Below are positions 61,030 to 64,000 of a DNA stretch of 64,000 nt, one piece after another (position 1 is the first letter of the stretch; the number at the start of each line of letters is the position of its first letter). The notes under the pieces were generated by a model, which saw nothing but the letters and a program-made list of their open reading frames with translations, was not told where the DNA came from and did not search any database. Origin of the DNA: Tenacibaculum sp. 1_MG-2023. Its GTDB lineage: Bacteria > Bacteroidota > Bacteroidia > Flavobacteriales > Flavobacteriaceae. The DNA lies in NCBI RefSeq assembly GCF_030547425.1, contig NZ_JAUORH010000006.1:1-64000 (forward strand). The letters are read 5' to 3'. A program made the translations under genes and the position numbers.

Positions 61030-61323
61030 ATGTTTTTACAGCTAGAAGATTATATGTTACCCTGTTTAAACAAACAGTTTTTTGGAGTTGATTGTTTAGG
61101 TTGTGGTATACAACGTGCTTTAAGTTTAGTTTTTCATGGGGAATTTATAGCAGCTTTTAAAATGTACCCTGCTATATATACTTTATTGCTTTTAGCTTTT
61201 GTTGTAGGCATTAACTTATTCTATAAAGTAAAATATGCTCAAAAAATAATCAGTATATTGGCCGTTATTAATGTAATTATCATTGTGAGTAGTTATGTTA
61301 TAAAAATGAATCAATTAATTTAA
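61030..61323 (+). CDS. DUF2752 membrane protein
   Basis: 97 residues, two or three membrane helices. The hallmark 'FFGVDCLGCGIQRALSLVFHGEF' (~18-40) corresponds to the DUF2752 CPGCGxTRA motif with L for P. Function unknown. Six bases downstream of ybaB. An internal ATG at codon 9 is an alternative start. Confidence 0.85.
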   Translation: MFLQLEDYMLPCLNKQFFGVDCLGCGIQRALSLVFHGEFIAAFKMYPAIYTLLLLAFVVGINLFYKVKYAQKIISILAVINVIIIVSSYVIKMNQLI

Positions 61324-61337
61324 ACTTTAGAAAAACT

Positions 61338-61664
61338 ATGGAAAAACAAAAATTACCAAATTCTACAGGTGTTTTAGTATTAGGAATCATTTCAATTTTA
61401 GGATGCTGTTGTTATGGCTTTATTGGGTTAATTCTTGGTGTTGTTGCTTTAGTTTTAGCAAAAAAGGCTACAGCTTTATATAATGAAAGCCCAGATGAAT
61501 ATGATGGAATCAATAATGTTAAAGTTGGTAAGATTTTGGCTATTATTGGTGTTATTTTAAGTTCATTATATATAATTACTATGGTAGGAATGATTTTATT
61601 CTTTGGTTGGGATGCACTACAAGACCCTGAATTATTAAGAGAACAGTTAGAAAATATGCAATAA
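61338..61664 (+). CDS. CCC-motif membrane protein (DUF4190-like)
   Basis: 108 residues, two membrane helices (~11-40 and ~67-93). Contains the run 'ILGCCCYGFIGLILGVVALVLAKKA' (from ~21), the CCC motif for which this Bacteroidota family is named. Function unknown. Last gene before the terminator at 61686. Confidence 0.85.
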   Translation: MEKQKLPNSTGVLVLGIISILGCCCYGFIGLILGVVALVLAKKATALYNESPDEYDGINNVKVGKILAIIGVILSSLYIITMVGMILFFGWDALQDPELLREQLENMQ

Positions 61665-61685
61665 CTGTATAACTCCTATTGATAT

Positions 61686-61715
61686 AAAAAAAGCGACCAA
61701 ATGGTCGCTTTTTTT
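61686..61715. terminator. Bidirectional terminator between convergent operons
   Basis: A 14-bp perfect stem (AAAAAAAGCGACCA, 61686-61699, with TGGTCGCTTTTTTT, 61702-61715). The stop codon of the minus-strand DUF58 gene starts at its right edge. Confidence 0.9.
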
Positions 61716-63049
61716 TATATCATTCCTTTTGCTTTAAACTCAAGGTATTTGTTAATTACATTAACCGATAAATGTTGTGGTTTGGTTAAAATAGCATGTA
61801 CCGCATTTTTCTCTAATTCTTTTATCATCAAACGTTTTTCGTAAGCATATTTCTCTGCAATGGTTTTGTGATACACACTTTGTAAATCTTCTGCATTTTC
61901 AGTTATTAACGTATCTAACTCCGTATTTTCAAAGAAAACGGTTACTAATAAATGTTTTTTAGCTATTGCTTTTAAATATGGCAATTGCCTTTTTAACGCC
62001 GATATATGCTCAAAATTGGTATATAAAATCAGTAAGCCTCGTTGATTTATTTTTCTTTTGATATTCGCATATAACAGTGCAAAATTAGCATCTGAAAAAT
62101 CGGTTGTAATATTATACAACTCTTCGTTTATTACCGATAAATTTGTTTTCTTATTACTGGCTGCTACTATTTTTTCTACTTTTTTAGAAAACGTCAGCAT
62201 ACCTGCTTTATCATTTTTTAATAAAGCTATGTTTGAAAAGGCTAAGGTTGAATTAATTGCATAGTCTAGTAACTTCAACCCTTCAAAAGGCATTTTCATC
62301 ACACGACCTAAATCGATAATTGAATAGATGGGTTGTGATTTTTCATCTTGATATTGATTCACCATCAACTCTGCTCTTTTAGCAGTTGCTTTCCAGTTTA
62401 TGGTACGTACATCGTCACCAGGAATATAGTTTTTTATCTGCTCAAACTCCATCGTATGCCCTATTCGTCGTATTTTCTTCATACCAAACTCCGTTAAGTT
62501 ATTGTGCATCGCTAGAAACTCATACTTTTTCATTTGTATATATGACGGATATACTTTTACACTTTCTTCTGCAGAAAACGAATAACGTTTAGAAAACATC
62601 TGCAAAAAAGAAGATATAAACACATTTACTTTCCCAAATTTGTATTCTCCTCTTTCAACTGGTCTAACACTATAAGTGTAGGTCGATTTCTCTCCAGGTT
62701 TCAAAGACATTTCATGTTCAAAATCTCTTTTTTGAAATTGTACTGGCAATTCATCAATCAACGAAATAAAAACTTGAAACGGATAATTATTTTCTAAGGT
62801 TATAGCTATTTCATTATCATCAGAATTTGATAATTTTTCTGATACGATTCTTTTAGCTGAAAATCCGTTTTTAAACCGATATAAAATAAGCACATCAATA
62901 CACATTGCTATCAAAAATAGCCACACCAACATCCACGTTGCTGCATAAAGTGCAGGAATCCAAAACGACAGTAAGAATAAAGCCGAAACAGCGCTTATAT
63001 AGATAAAAAAGCGATTGTGTACGTATAACGATTTAAAGAATTGAATCAC
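61715..63049 (-). CDS. DUF58-domain protein
   Basis: 444 residues. Two N-terminal membrane helices (~13-55), then a beta domain and the DUF58/vWA-like core with 'RTINWKATAKRAELMVNQYQDE' (~216-237) and 'IYSIIDLGRVMKMPFEGL'. DUF58 proteins work with MoxR ATPases in envelope assembly or stress. Its start overlaps the MoxR stop by one base. Confidence 0.9.
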   Translation of the reverse strand: MIQFFKSLYVHNRFFIYISAVSALFLLSFWIPALYAATWMLVWLFLIAMCIDVLILYRFKNGFSAKRIVSEKLSNSDDNEIAITLENNYPFQVFISLIDELPVQFQKRDFEHEMSLKPGEKSTYTYSVRPVERGEYKFGKVNVFISSFLQMFSKRYSFSAEESVKVYPSYIQMKKYEFLAMHNNLTEFGMKKIRRIGHTMEFEQIKNYIPGDDVRTINWKATAKRAELMVNQYQDEKSQPIYSIIDLGRVMKMPFEGLKLLDYAINSTLAFSNIALLKNDKAGMLTFSKKVEKIVAASNKKTNLSVINEELYNITTDFSDANFALLYANIKRKINQRGLLILYTNFEHISALKRQLPYLKAIAKKHLLVTVFFENTELDTLITENAEDLQSVYHKTIAEKYAYEKRLMIKELEKNAVHAILTKPQHLSVNVINKYLEFKAKGMI

Positions 63050-64000
63050 TATCTTGGAACTTCTACAGATTGTACAATCATTTCAATCACCTTATCGGCT
63101 GTCATCCCTTCCATTTCACGTTCAGGAGTTAACATAATTCTATGACGTAATACTGGATAAATACTCTTTTTTACATCTTCAGGAATCACAAAATCGCGTC
63201 CGTTAATTGCTGCAAATGCTTTAGACGCCATTAATACTGCAATACTTGCTCTTGGTGAACCTCCTAAATACAAATGTGCATTATTACGCGTATTAGAAAT
63301 GAGTTGCGCTATATATTTGATAATCTTTTCTTCTACCAACACCTCAAAAACCTTGCTTCTATATTCTAATAGTTCAGTTTCTGTTAATACTGCTTCCACT
63401 TGAGTTTGTGGTAAGGCTCCTTTACGCTCGTTATGAGCTGTGATAATTTGTATTTCTTCATCTAAATTTGGATACCCAACATTTATTTTGAATAAGAAAC
63501 GGTCTAATTGTGCTTCTGGTAAAGCATACGTTCCCTCCTGTTCTATTGGATTTTGAGTTGCTAATACCATAAATGGAGGGTTCATAGTATATTGAGTTCC
63601 ATCCATAGTAATTTGTTTTTCTTCCATCACCTCAAACAATGCTGCTTGTGTTTTTGCTGGTGCTCTGTTAATTTCATCAATCAACACAATGTTAGAGAAA
63701 ATTGGTCCTTTTTTAAACTCGAAATCAGATGTTTTCATGTTTAAAACCGAAGTTCCTAATACATCCGAAGGCATTAAATCAGGCGTAAATTGAATTCTGC
63801 TAAAATCCGTAGCAATGGTTTTTGCTAATAGTTTTGCTGTTACCGTTTTAGCAACTCCAGGAACACCTTCAATCAATACATGGCCGTCAGCTAATAAAGA
63901 AACCAACAGTAACTCCATAAACTCTTCTTGACCTACAATTACTTTCCCTAGTTGCTCTTTTATTTTTACAACCGCTTCTTTTAATTTCGACAAGTCTACT
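63049..64000 (-). CDS. MoxR-family AAA+ ATPase (5' end probably beyond window)
   Basis: At least 315 residues. Walker A 'GVPGVAKTVTAKLL' (~43-56), Walker B 'VLIDEINRAPAKTQAALFEVMEE' (~105-127), sensor 1 'VLATQNPIEQEGTYALPEAQLDRFLF' (~148-173). A start at TTG 63993 is possible, but the frame stays open to the window edge, with V-D preceding, so the true start is likely outside. MoxR acts as a chaperone for vWA proteins, here the overlapping DUF58 gene. Confidence 0.92.
   Translation of the reverse strand, partial: VDLSKLKEAVVKIKEQLGKVIVGQEEFMELLLVSLLADGHVLIEGVPGVAKTVTAKLLAKTIATDFSRIQFTPDLMPSDVLGTSVLNMKTSDFEFKKGPIFSNIVLIDEINRAPAKTQAALFEVMEEKQITMDGTQYTMNPPFMVLATQNPIEQEGTYALPEAQLDRFLFKINVGYPNLDEEIQIITAHNERKGALPQTQVEAVLTETELLEYRSKVFEVLVEEKIIKYIAQLISNTRNNAHLYLGGSPRASIAVLMASKAFAAINGRDFVIPEDVKKSIYPVLRHRIMLTPEREMEGMTADKVIEMIVQSVEVPR

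Overview
The window reads as chromosome of an AT-rich marine-type member of the Flavobacteriaceae (Bacteroidota), most like Tenacibaculum or a close relative; the genus is an inference. The support is: TAnnTTTG -7 promoter elements in front of many genes and no Shine-Dalgarno sequences; a secreted multi-domain surface protein with HYR-like repeats; Bacteroidota-type TPR histidine kinases; an acylornithine transcarbamylase in place of ordinary ArgF; and many CarboxypepD_reg-like lipoproteins.

Layout. 1-2412 (minus): a large secreted surface protein running off the window edge, with a small secreted partner. 2761-8961: mnmE, then an accessory pocket with a 36-bp direct repeat around an Rnk/GreA-like gene, two unknown genes, a YdjM-type membrane hydrolase and a pair of overlapping paralogous membrane proteins. 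9070-12197: a YdeP-type molybdopterin oxidoreductase, a small unknown gene and a YchJ protein. 12362-20568 (minus): the complete isoleucine/valine operon ilvE-D-B-N-C-A behind two consecutive attenuators, each with an Ile/Val-rich leader peptide, an antiterminator segment and a terminator. 20722-30617 (plus): a full arginine operon (GNAT acyltransferase, argG, argC, proC, argD, acylornithine transcarbamylase, argB, argE, argH) behind a leader peptide that ends in Arg codons. The two operons are divergent and both seem to be controlled by ribosome stalling.

30614-47000 is the accessory and defence part. It holds a 7-bp tandem repeat on the argH stop codon, many copies of two dispersed repeat families, a secreted coiled-coil/barrel protein, a two-gene Gabija-type anti-phage system (OLD-family ATPase/TOPRIM nuclease overlapping a UvrD-like helicase), an HU-like/DUF4469 protein, and a type VI secretion island on the minus strand. 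That island has an orphan Hcp/TssD tube protein, a zinc-metallopeptidase toxin candidate one base downstream, and a row of small lipoproteins arranged A-B, A'-B', A''(truncated). The lipoprotein row looks like an expanded periplasmic immunity array and is the most interesting candidate system here. A lipoprotein-type TPR histidine kinase with its response regulator follows, then an acidic 57-residue secreted peptide and a strongly structured intergenic stretch.

47153-64000 is mostly ordinary core genome: an unknown membrane protein with an ordered box array in front, aquaporin, a sigma-70 family factor, an atypical Nramp-like transporter, lipA, a candidate small RNA, two cystathionine-beta-synthase/cysteine-synthase paralogues, a LolC/FtsX-type permease, a NamZ/DUF1343 muramidase, an AbiU2/HEPN-like protein, oligopeptidase B, YbaB, two small membrane proteins, and a DUF58-MoxR pair at the right edge. 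No tRNA, rRNA, CRISPR array, integrase or transposase was seen.
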